NCBI RefSeq assembly: GCF_003471585.1
Contig: NZ_QRJO01000014.1
Coordinates: 1 to 54,397 of the forward strand
Length of the DNA: 54,397 nt
DNA from: Collinsella sp. AM18-10
Lineage (GTDB): Bacteria > Actinomycetota > Coriobacteriia > Coriobacteriales > Coriobacteriaceae
Reading direction: 5' to 3'
Made by a program: the position numbers and the translations under genes. The first letter of the stretch is position 1; each line of letters starts with the position of its first letter. A model generated the notes under the pieces. It did no database searches. It saw only the letters and a program-made list of their open reading frames with translations, and had not been told where the DNA came from. Below are positions 1 to 6,599 of this stretch, piece by piece.

Positions 1-361
1 AAAGGGGCGATGCCCCGCTGTCCTAGCCTAAGGGAAAACGGAATAGACGGAACCGACCGTCCGGCTGAGTCTGGGAAGAGGTGCCGGGCGGCGGGCGGAG
101 CATGGCCACCGGACCCATCGAAACACATCTCCACCGTTCCTTCAACTGGGAAAACGGCGCCCCCGGGCCCCGGGAGGGGCCGCGGGGCGTTCGGCTAGGT
201 GCGGGAACGGCCTATTTGCTCAGTGTGTTCGGCTGAGATCGGAAATCAACCGGCCCATACTCGCGCTGTGCAATGCTGTCAGGCTGCGTTGTCCGGCGCG
301 GAAGCTCGCGAATCGGCTATTATTTGTTTAGACAACTTGAGTTGTAGAGGAGTGACTGGCG
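1..361. other. Gene-free start of window, GC-rich hairpins
   Basis: I see no convincing gene here. A short GC hairpin (GGGGC-GAT-GCCCC, about 4-16) may be the terminator of a gene left of the window. A very GC-rich inverted repeat lies at about 157-190. Just before the sortase ribosome binding site is a palindrome, ACAACT-TG-AGTTGT (332-345), with a TATTAT box at 318-323, so the sortase promoter and a possible operator probably lie here. No -35 element is clear. Confidence 0.4.
332..345. promoter_or_regulatory. Palindrome before sortase gene
   Basis: Six-base arms ACAACT and AGTTGT are separated by TG, directly upstream of the GAGGAG ribosome binding site of the sortase gene. The position suits a repressor operator near the transcription start. 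No regulator is assigned. Confidence 0.3.
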
Positions 362-1300
362 ATGGTGCAGGGCGCCAAACATATGAAGAGCAATAACGCC
401 GCGGACAACGGCGGCTCAAGCCCTCAGCCCAAACCTCAACCAAAGTCCAAGCGCCGCCGCAAGCGGCTGCCGCGCTGGGCCGATCGGCTCATCACCATCG
501 TCATCATCCTTATCGGCGTGGGCCTTATGACCTGGCCGTGGATCTTGGACCGGCTCGAGGCCTCGGGCGTGTTCAACCAGATCAGCACCGTGTCCAGCAC
601 CGTGGACGCGCTGTCTGCCGAGGAGCGCGAGCGCATCTTGCTGCAGGCGCGCTCCTATAACGAGCAGCTTGCCGGCGAGGCCACCGAGCTTCCCGCCGAC
701 CAGATCGAGCCCTACGCTCAGCAGCTCATCTTTGACCGCGACCCCATGATGAGCTGGGTCGAGATCCCCTCCATCGATGTGAGCATGCCCATCTACCACG
801 GCACGAGCGAAGAAGTCCTCATGGCGGGCGTCGGCCACCTGGAGGGCACGAGCCTGCCGGTGGGCGGCACCTCGACGCATTGCGTGCTCACCGCGCACTC
901 GGGCATGCGCAACCTGAGCATGTTCGACGACATTCACTCGCTGGAGCCCGGCGACCTGGTGCTGCTGCACACCATGAACAAGACGCTTGCCTACAAGATG
1001 GTGGATTCCGAGGTGGTGCTGCCCGAGGAGATGGAGTCGCTGACCATCGAGCCCGGCGCCGACAAGGTGACGCTCGTCACCTGCACGCCCTACGGCGTGA
1101 ACGACCATCGCCTGCTGGTGCATTGCGTGCGCACCAAGTACAACAAGAAGGACGTCGACAAGCAAAAGTCGCTGGCCGGCCGCCACTGGGGCAAGCGCGA
1201 GTTTGCCGTGCTCATCGTGGTCGTAGCCATTGTGCTGTTGCTGCTGGACATCGTGATCCACGCGATCCGCAAGCGCCGCAAGACCAAGGCCTCGGCATAA
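362..1300 (+). CDS. Class C sortase (pilin-polymerising type)
   Basis: This 312-residue membrane transpeptidase should cleave sorting signals and join surface subunits, usually pilins, at the outer face of the membrane. A basic N-terminus is followed by a membrane helix (about 43-60) and a second helix near the C-terminus (281-298), with basic residues after it; this two-helix layout is usual for class C. The catalytic residues are visible: His179 in LTAHSG, Cys241 in TLVTCTPYGVN and Arg250 in DHRLLV. The GAGGAG site nine bases upstream supports the start at 362, although Met8 (383) is possible. No pilin or LPXTG gene lies to the right; partners may lie left of the window. Confidence 0.88.
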   Translation: MVQGAKHMKSNNAADNGGSSPQPKPQPKSKRRRKRLPRWADRLITIVIILIGVGLMTWPWILDRLEASGVFNQISTVSSTVDALSAEERERILLQARSYNEQLAGEATELPADQIEPYAQQLIFDRDPMMSWVEIPSIDVSMPIYHGTSEEVLMAGVGHLEGTSLPVGGTSTHCVLTAHSGMRNLSMFDDIHSLEPGDLVLLHTMNKTLAYKMVDSEVVLPEEMESLTIEPGADKVTLVTCTPYGVNDHRLLVHCVRTKYNKKDVDKQKSLAGRHWGKREFAVLIVVVAIVLLLLDIVIHAIRKRRKTKASA

Positions 1301-1313
1301 GACATTCTCCAGA

Positions 1314-1348
1314 ACCACCGCAATGGGGACAGGCACCTTTGTGGCGGT
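1314..1348 (+). repeat. 35-bp palindromic element, copy 1
   Basis: An imperfect palindrome with ends ACCACCG and GGCGGT around the core GGGGACAGGCACC. The same element, inverted and with better arms, lies at 34116-34150. It follows the sortase stop codon and may act as a terminator or be a dispersed intergenic repeat. Confidence 0.55.
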
Positions 1349-1360
1349 CGGGACTTCCAA

Positions 1361-1421
1361 ACCATCACAACATTCGATGAAAATCTCGATTTTGGCGAAA
1401 AGCGTCGAATGTTGTGATGGT
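1361..1421. repeat. 17-bp perfect inverted repeat
   Basis: The arms ACCATCACAACATTCGA (1361-1377) and its exact complement (1405-1421) flank a 27-base loop. It could form a strong hairpin. There is no T-run on the plus side, so a terminator role is uncertain. Confidence 0.6.
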
Positions 1422-1430
1422 CTTCGTTGT

Positions 1431-1492
1431 GGACGGCGCGGTTTTCGTTATGGGCGAGACGGTTTTCGCTACGGACGGTGCGGTTTCGCTGC
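1431..1492. repeat. 21-bp tandem repeat, three units
   Basis: Three consecutive units (1431-1451, 1452-1472, 1473-1492) share the core CGGTTTTCG. They are noncoding as far as I can tell. Confidence 0.5.
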
Positions 1493-1625
1493 AGAATCGC
1501 CAGCCCATTACCTGCCAGCCCGCCGCCCCCGTTACGTTTTCGCTGCATTTAGGTAAAGCGCCTGCTCCAAGCGGCGTTGCCTTGTATACTAGAGCGGTTT
1601 ATCTGTTATGCGGAAGGGAGCGCCT

Positions 1626-1937
1626 ATGGCACTCAGCGAGAAAGACGTGCGCGGTATCGCCGAGTACGCAAAGATCGCACTGACCGATGACGAGCTCACC
1701 CAGATGACGTCCTACATGAACGACGCCGTCCAGATGCTCGAGCCCGTCTTGCAATATGACTTGCCCGACGTGGAGCCCACGTTCCATCCCATCGGAAGCC
1801 TGTCCAACGTGATGGGCGATGACCTGCGCGAGCCCGAGCGCGACCTGCCGCTCGACGTCGCGCTCGAAAACGCCGGCAGCGCGCGTGAGCGCTACTTCCG
1901 TGTGCCGTCCATTTTGGGAGAGGGGGAGAGCGAGTAA
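1626..1937 (+). CDS. gatC: Asp/Glu-tRNA amidotransferase subunit C
   Basis: This 103-residue protein is the small subunit of GatCAB, which converts misacylated Glu-tRNA(Gln) and/or Asp-tRNA(Asn) to the correct amide form in the cytoplasm; GatC holds the GatA-GatB contact together. The family features are a short helical N-terminus (ALSEKDVRGIAEYAKIAL) and the C-terminal RYFRVPSIL tail that packs on GatA. An in-frame ATG at 1608 is upstream, but GGAAGGGAG sits just before 1626, which I choose. The stop codon overlaps the gatA start by one base (TAATG), implying translational coupling. Confidence 0.93.
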   Translation: MALSEKDVRGIAEYAKIALTDDELTQMTSYMNDAVQMLEPVLQYDLPDVEPTFHPIGSLSNVMGDDLREPERDLPLDVALENAGSARERYFRVPSILGEGESE

Positions 1938-3451
1938 TGGCGCTAAGCTTCGATTCCCTTACCGCCGCCCAGATCGCCGCGGGCGTTGCCGCCGGCGACT
2001 TTACCGCTACCGAGGTGGCCCAGGCCTCCCTTACCGCCATCGAGGCGCGCGAGGGCGGGGTCCAGGCATTCCTACAGGTGGCGCCCGAGCTTGCGCTCGA
2101 GGCCGCTGCGCGCGTGGATGCCGACCGTGCCGCTGGCAAGCCGCTGCCTCCGCTCGCGGGCGTGCCGCTGGCCATCAAGGACAACATGAACCTCGTGGGC
2201 ACGCGCACCACCTGCGCTTCCCGTATGCTCGAGGACTACCAGAGCGTCTACACCGCTACCTGCGTTCAGCGCATGCTCGACGCCGGCTGCCTGCCCATGG
2301 GCAAGGTCAACATGGACGAATTTGCCTTTGGCAGCTCCACCGAGAGCTCGGCGTTCCACCGCACCAACAATCCTTGGGATACCGAGCGCGTGCCCGGCGG
2401 CTCCTCGGGCGGTTCCGCTGCTGCCGTCGCCGCGGGCGAGGTCGCGCTCTCGCTGGGCTCAGATACCGGCGGCTCCATTCGCCAGCCGGCGTCGCTGTGC
2501 GGCGTGGTGGGCTTTAAGCCCACGTATGGCGCCGTGAGCCGTTACGGCGTGGTTGCCTTTGGCTCGTCGCTCGACCAGGTGGGCCCCTTTGGCCGCACGG
2601 TCGAGGACGTCGCGCTGGCCATGAATGCGCTTACCGGCGCGGGCCACGATCCCTACGACTGCACCAGCCAGGATTGCGCCGTCGACTTTACCGAGCATCT
2701 CAACGACAGCATCGAGGGCAAGCGCGTGGGCATCATCCCCGCATTTATGGAGGCCGAGGGCCTGACGCCCGAGGTCAAGGCCGCTGTTCAGCGCGCCGCC
2801 CAGGAGCTGCAGAACCAGGGCGCCGAGCTGGTCGAGGTCGACCTGCCGCACCTGGACGCCGCCATCGCCGCCTACTACGTCATCGGCCCGGCCGAGGCGT
2901 TCTCCAACCTGGCACGTTTCGACGGCATTCGATACGGCTATCAGGAGGAGGGCTGCGCCAACCTGTCCGACCAGAGCTCGCTCAGCCGTGCCCACGGCTT
3001 TGGTGCCGAGGCCAAGCGCCGTCAGATGCTCGGCGCCTACCTGCTGAGCTCGGGCGTGTACGACAAGTACTACTACGCCGCGCAAAAGGCCCGTACGCTC
3101 ATCACGCAGGACTACGACGCCGCGTATGCCAAGGTGGACACCATTCTCATGCCCGCCTCGCCGCGCACGGCTTTTAAGTTTGGCGAGATCAGCGACCCCA
3201 CGCAGATGTACCTCTCCGACCTGTATACCATTTCGCTCAACATCTGCGGCAACGGTGGCATTTCGGTGCCGCTGGGCCTGGGCGAGGATACTCAGCTGCC
3301 CGTTTCTGCCCAGCTGGTGGGACCTGCCTTTAAAGACCGTCAGCTGCTTACGTTTGCCCGCGCCCTGGAGCGCGGCTTTGCCGATGCCGCCACGGGTGCG
3401 CCCGCGCTTTCCGTCGCGCCCGATTTTGCCGGGAAGGGAGGCGAGCTGTAA
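1937..3451 (+). CDS. gatA: Asp/Glu-tRNA amidotransferase subunit A (amidase)
   Basis: The 504-residue glutaminase subunit of GatCAB frees ammonia from glutamine and channels it to GatB. It belongs to the amidase-signature family, and the Ser-cisSer-Lys triad is visible: Lys81 in PLAIKDN, Ser156 in GGSSGGS and nucleophile Ser180 in SDTGGSIR. The length is normal for GatA. The start codon overlaps the gatC stop and the stop codon overlaps the gatB start, so the three subunits are made from one coupled message. Confidence 0.97.
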   Translation: MALSFDSLTAAQIAAGVAAGDFTATEVAQASLTAIEAREGGVQAFLQVAPELALEAAARVDADRAAGKPLPPLAGVPLAIKDNMNLVGTRTTCASRMLEDYQSVYTATCVQRMLDAGCLPMGKVNMDEFAFGSSTESSAFHRTNNPWDTERVPGGSSGGSAAAVAAGEVALSLGSDTGGSIRQPASLCGVVGFKPTYGAVSRYGVVAFGSSLDQVGPFGRTVEDVALAMNALTGAGHDPYDCTSQDCAVDFTEHLNDSIEGKRVGIIPAFMEAEGLTPEVKAAVQRAAQELQNQGAELVEVDLPHLDAAIAAYYVIGPAEAFSNLARFDGIRYGYQEEGCANLSDQSSLSRAHGFGAEAKRRQMLGAYLLSSGVYDKYYYAAQKARTLITQDYDAAYAKVDTILMPASPRTAFKFGEISDPTQMYLSDLYTISLNICGNGGISVPLGLGEDTQLPVSAQLVGPAFKDRQLLTFARALERGFADAATGAPALSVAPDFAGKGGEL

Positions 3452-5127
3452 TGAAGGAGCTTTCCGAGGTCCTGCAGGATTGGGAGGCCGTGATCGGCCT
3501 GGAGATCCACACCGAGCTCACCGCACTCGATACCAAGATGTTCTGCAACTGCAAGCTCAGCCACGATGACGAGCCCAACGCCAACGTGTGCCCGGTGTGC
3601 CTGGGCCTGCCCGGTGCCCTGCCGGTGCCCAACAAGCGCGCCATCGAGAGCATCGTCAAGGCTGGTCTCGCCACCAACTGCGAGATTCAACGCCACTCGA
3701 TGTTCTACCGCAAGCACTACTTCTATCCCGATATGGCCAAGAACTTCCAGACCACGCAGGGTCCGGTCGCCTTTGCCATGTACGGTCACCTGGACCTGGA
3801 CGTGACCGGTCGCGGTGCCGCCGAGCGCCCCGACTGCGCGTTTGGTGAGGCCGAGGCCCAGAGCCTGGCGAGCGCCTCGGCCAACGCCGAGGGCCTGTCC
3901 ACGTCCATGACGTCGACCATGCGCGAGGGCAACCAGCGTGCCGGCCATCTGGCCAGCTACGATGCGTCCAACCTGCAGATGCCCGAGCGTCGCGAGGACG
4001 GTTCCTACACGGTGCCCATCCGCATCCTGCGCATCCACATGGAGGAGGACGCCGCCAAGATGGTCCACGTGGGCGGCGCCGAGGGCCGCATTACCGCCGC
4101 TGCCGAGTCGCTCGTCGACTACAACCGCTGCGGCACGCCTTTGATTGAGCTCGTGACTGAGCCCGATCTGCGTACGCCCGAGGAAGCGCGCCTGTTTATG
4201 GAAAAGCTCCGTCGCATCTTTGTGACGCTGGGCATTTCGGACTGCTCCATGGAGAAGGGTTCCATGCGCTGCGACGGCAACGTGTCGCTGCGTCGCCGCG
4301 GCGAGACCAAGCTGGGCACCAAGACCGAGCTCAAGAACCTCAACTCGTTTAAGAGCCTGCATGACGGCCTTGCCTACGAGATCTGCCGTCAGGCCGAGGT
4401 GCTCGAGGAGGGCGGAATCATCTATCAGGAGACCCGCCACTGGGAGCCCAGCCGCAAGCGCACCGTGGTCATGCGTGTGAAGGAAACGGCCGACGACTAT
4501 CGTCTGTTCCCCGATCCCGATCTGGCGCCGTTCGATCTGGACGACGAGTTCATCGACCGCTGCCGTGGCGAGATTCCCGAGCTGCCCGATGCCAAGCGCG
4601 CCCGTTTTGAGACCGACTTTGGTATTAAGGCGGCCGATGCCGAGCAGATCGCGGGCGACCCCGAGTTTGCCGAGTTCTTTGAGGCTGCCGCTGCCGGTAT
4701 GGCTGGCAAGGAGGCCCAGACGGTCGCAAACCTGCTGGTCAACGAGATGATCGCCTACCTTAAGAGCGCAGGCGTGTCGCTCGCCGAGTCCGGCATCGCG
4801 CCGGCTCAGGTAGCAGCGCTGGCCAAGCTGCTGGTGACCGATGCCATCAGCTCCAACCAGGCGCACGAGGTCTTTGAGGCCATGCCCCAGACCGGTGACG
4901 ATCCCAACAAGATCGTCGACGAGCGTGGTATGCGTCAGGTGAGCGATGCCGGTGCGTTGCAGCCGATCGTGGACGAGGTGCTGGCTAACTGTGCCGATCA
5001 GGCGCAGCAGTATCGTGACGGCAACCAGAAGGTTATCGGCTTTTTGGTGGGCCAGTGCATGAAGGCGAGCCGCGGCAAGGGCAACCCCAAGCTCTTCAAC
5101 GAGTTGCTGAGAACGTCGCTCTCGTAG
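3451..5127 (+). CDS. gatB: Asp/Glu-tRNA amidotransferase subunit B
   Basis: The 558-residue subunit binds tRNA and ATP, phosphorylates the misattached acyl group and completes amidation. Near the N-terminus are GLEIHTEL and four zinc-type cysteines (32, 34, 47, 50). The HMEEDA, VDYNRCGTPLIE and C-terminal tail (YqeY-like) regions are all present. It is longer than the roughly 475-480 residues typical of GatB because about 60 extra residues (about 121-185, rich in Ala, Ser and Glu) follow HLDLDVTG. I see no frameshift; the insert is in frame and reads as coding. Confidence 0.96.
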   Translation: MKELSEVLQDWEAVIGLEIHTELTALDTKMFCNCKLSHDDEPNANVCPVCLGLPGALPVPNKRAIESIVKAGLATNCEIQRHSMFYRKHYFYPDMAKNFQTTQGPVAFAMYGHLDLDVTGRGAAERPDCAFGEAEAQSLASASANAEGLSTSMTSTMREGNQRAGHLASYDASNLQMPERREDGSYTVPIRILRIHMEEDAAKMVHVGGAEGRITAAAESLVDYNRCGTPLIELVTEPDLRTPEEARLFMEKLRRIFVTLGISDCSMEKGSMRCDGNVSLRRRGETKLGTKTELKNLNSFKSLHDGLAYEICRQAEVLEEGGIIYQETRHWEPSRKRTVVMRVKETADDYRLFPDPDLAPFDLDDEFIDRCRGEIPELPDAKRARFETDFGIKAADAEQIAGDPEFAEFFEAAAAGMAGKEAQTVANLLVNEMIAYLKSAGVSLAESGIAPAQVAALAKLLVTDAISSNQAHEVFEAMPQTGDDPNKIVDERGMRQVSDAGALQPIVDEVLANCADQAQQYRDGNQKVIGFLVGQCMKASRGKGNPKLFNELLRTSLS

Positions 5128-5133
5128 CTGCGA

Positions 5134-5276
5134 GGCCGGGGAAGCCCCGAGTCGCCGGGGTATTTCCTCCAAATTTCAAACAGTCCTATGCAAGACGAAG
5201 GCCACGTTTAGTGGCCTTCTTTGCATGCGGAACTCATTTGGAGCAAACACCCCGGCGACTCGGGGCTTCCCCGGCC
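5134..5276. repeat. Large nested palindrome
   Basis: Perfect 28-bp arms (5134-5161 and 5249-5276) enclose a second pair, CTCCAAAT (5167-5174) and ATTTGGAG (5236-5243), a third pair, ATGCAA (5188-5193) and TTGCAT (5221-5226), and the terminator hairpin. The element is built like the one at 25408-25541, although the sequences differ. Confidence 0.75.
5197..5222 (+). terminator. Terminator after gatCAB
   Basis: The nine-base stem GAAGGCCAC/GTGGCCTTC with a GTTTA loop is followed by TTT. It lies at the centre of the larger palindrome. Confidence 0.7.
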
Positions 5277-5278
5277 AG

Positions 5279-5455
5279 ACGACTCGGCCGTTCGGGTCAG
5301 GCGGGGCTGAATGGAATAGAGTGAATGGGCGTGCCGTCGGCACGCCCATTGTTTTGAAGGGAACTCATTGAGAGGCAAGGCCCTGCGCCCGGCCCCTCGG
5401 TTCCGTAACGACTCGGCCGTTCGGGTCAGGTAGGCTGAATGGAATTTGGTGAATG
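5279..5455 (+). repeat. Pair of 48-49-bp direct repeats
   Basis: Copies at 5279-5327 and 5408-5455 begin ACGACTCGGCCGTTCGGGTC and end in GTGAATG, with only a few differences and one length change. Each leads straight into a hairpin, so repeat plus hairpin appears to have been duplicated as a unit. Confidence 0.65.
5324..5354. terminator. Hairpin terminator
   Basis: The stem AATGGGCGTGCC/GGCACGCCCATT with a three-base loop is followed by GTTTT on the plus side. Confidence 0.6.
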
Positions 5456-5483
5456 AGGGCGCCGTTGGTGCCTTCATTCTTTA
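5451..5483. terminator. Hairpin at end of AraC gene
   Basis: The arms GAATGAGGGCGCC and GGTGCCTTCATTC pair with two imperfect positions and are followed by TTT on the plus side. It lies next to the stop codon of the minus-strand regulator and could end transcription from either side. Confidence 0.5.
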
Positions 5484-6485
5484 TATATGTTGGGAGCGCC
5501 AAGCGGTGGGGGTGGTGCCGGTGTGTTGCTTGAAGGCTTGGGCGAAGGCGGCCTGCTGAGGGTAGCCTAGACGCTCTGCGACCTGCGCTATCGTGAGCGA
5601 GCTATCGGCCAAAAGGTCCTGTGCTCGCTCCATACGGCGTCTGCGGATGTAGGCGCCCAGGGACTCGCCAGTTTGGGCCTTAAAGGTGGCGCATAGCTTG
5701 GAGCGGCTCGTGTAGAGCCTCTCGGCCACCTCGTTGATACCCACACGTCTGCCTTTGTCGAGCGCGCGCTCAATCATTGCCGTTGCTTCTTCGGCAATGG
5801 TTATGCTGGCGCGTGTGTCTGCCGCCCGCCGCGCCTGCTTGTGGGCCGCGCGCGAACAGGCGAGCTCCGCGACCATGGTCTCCACGATGCCTTGCATATA
5901 GACGTGTCCGCCTACGGTGCGGGCGCGGTCCTCGTTAATCCGGCGCAGCGTGTGGCAGATGGCAGACGTCGCCTCCTCGTGCCACGACTCGGCAAACGCT
6001 TCAAAGACTCCCACGAACTCAGTGGGATACCGATGCTCCAGCTCGTCAAAATACCCGGGCAAAAAGAGCACCGAGCGCGAGTGATAAAGCTGCCCTGCAA
6101 ACAGCGGACTTAGTTCCTCGCCGCAGCTATCTTGGATAAAGCTGCACACCGCGCTGTTCGGCCACGGTCCATGCAAGGGTTTAAGGTTCGCAGGCGTTAT
6201 GCCAGCCTCGGGCATGCATATAAGTGTGGGCGCGCTGACCTCGCTCACGCAGGCGTACGGTTCGGGTGTGTATTCGGCCAGGTACATATCGTGCATCGGG
6301 GTAATGAAATGCTCCATAACGATGCAGGCGGGGGAGAGAGGCATGATCCATGCGCGTCCGTGCGCCCGATCGTTTGCCACCTCGCCGGTAAAGACGGCGC
6401 CCTTGCCGGTAAGCTCCAGGCCAAACTGCTCAAACTGCGGTGCGTAGAGCTCGGTTATGTCGGTCGCTGCCCGCCGTATTTGCAA
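5481..6485 (-). CDS. AraC-family transcriptional regulator
   Basis: A 334-residue DNA-binding regulator. The C-terminal third carries the two AraC helix-turn-helix motifs (VGINEVAERLYTSRSKL and LTIAQVAERLGYPQQAAFAQ, then TGTTPTAWR). The N-terminal part is an unassigned sensing domain. The start is TTG, chosen because AAGGAAAGGGA sits at the right distance. It diverges from the ABC transporter pair that starts at 6600, so it probably controls that pair in response to a substrate or metal chelate. Two 15-bp direct repeats 21 bp apart overlap its own start and are candidate binding sites. Confidence 0.88.
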   Translation of the reverse strand: MQIRRAATDITELYAPQFEQFGLELTGKGAVFTGEVANDRAHGRAWIMPLSPACIVMEHFITPMHDMYLAEYTPEPYACVSEVSAPTLICMPEAGITPANLKPLHGPWPNSAVCSFIQDSCGEELSPLFAGQLYHSRSVLFLPGYFDELEHRYPTEFVGVFEAFAESWHEEATSAICHTLRRINEDRARTVGGHVYMQGIVETMVAELACSRAAHKQARRAADTRASITIAEEATAMIERALDKGRRVGINEVAERLYTSRSKLCATFKAQTGESLGAYIRRRRMERAQDLLADSSLTIAQVAERLGYPQQAAFAQAFKQHTGTTPTAWRSQHI

Positions 6486-6514
6486 AAGCGTCCCTTTCCT
6501 TTGCAGAAACGTCC
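6479..6514. promoter_or_regulatory. Direct repeats, candidate AraC-type site
   Basis: TTTGCAAAAGCGTCC (6479-6493) and TTTGCAGAAACGTCC (6500-6514) lie 21 bp apart, two helical turns, which is the usual spacing for an AraC-family site. They overlap the regulator's own ribosome binding site and start, which would suit autoregulation. Confidence 0.45.
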
Positions 6515-6517
6515 ACG

Positions 6518-6546
6518 CATGGCTCGATTGTGAGCCATGGCTAACA
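6518..6546. promoter_or_regulatory. Palindromic operator before ABC genes
   Basis: The core AGCCATGGCT (6533-6542) extends to TGT/ACA on both sides. A further half-site makes an overlapping inverted repeat, CATGGCTC (6518-6525) with GAGCCATG (6532-6539). The same 10-bp core recurs at 10254-10263 before the metal ATPase operon, suggesting a common, perhaps metal-sensing, regulator. Confidence 0.5.
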
Positions 6547-6599
6547 CATCAATGATAAGTTCATTACGGTTAACTCTCAAGCCGTTAGAAAGGAATCTC

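Larger units (their letters stand above)
1301..1625. other. Intergenic region with three repeat structures
   Basis: No gene is supported here. The region holds a 35-bp palindromic element (1314-1348), a 17-bp perfect inverted repeat (1361-1377 with 1405-1421) and three 21-bp tandem repeats (1431-1492). A TATACT box at 1585-1590 is a likely -10 element for gatCAB. Confidence 0.5.
5128..5480. other. Intergenic palindromes and terminators after gatB
   Basis: No gene is supported here. A nested palindrome of about 140 bp (5134-5276) contains the probable gatB terminator. Two related 48-49-bp direct repeats (5279-5327 and 5408-5455) are each followed by a hairpin (5324-5350 and 5451-5479). Confidence 0.6.

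Noticed and set aside
10..396. Two short plus-strand frames before the sortase gene
   Set aside because: They lack ribosome binding sites and family resemblance, and they cover GC-rich hairpins.
416..1360. Long minus-strand open frame opposite the sortase gene
   Set aside because: It is the shadow of a GC-rich gene. The translation is low-complexity His/Leu/Val/Gly-rich without family motifs, while the plus frame has all sortase residues.
3340..5172. 610-codon minus-strand open frame opposite gatB
   Set aside because: It mirrors GatB codons and shows no protein motif. The same applies to the long frames at 25403-27010 and 31646-33670.
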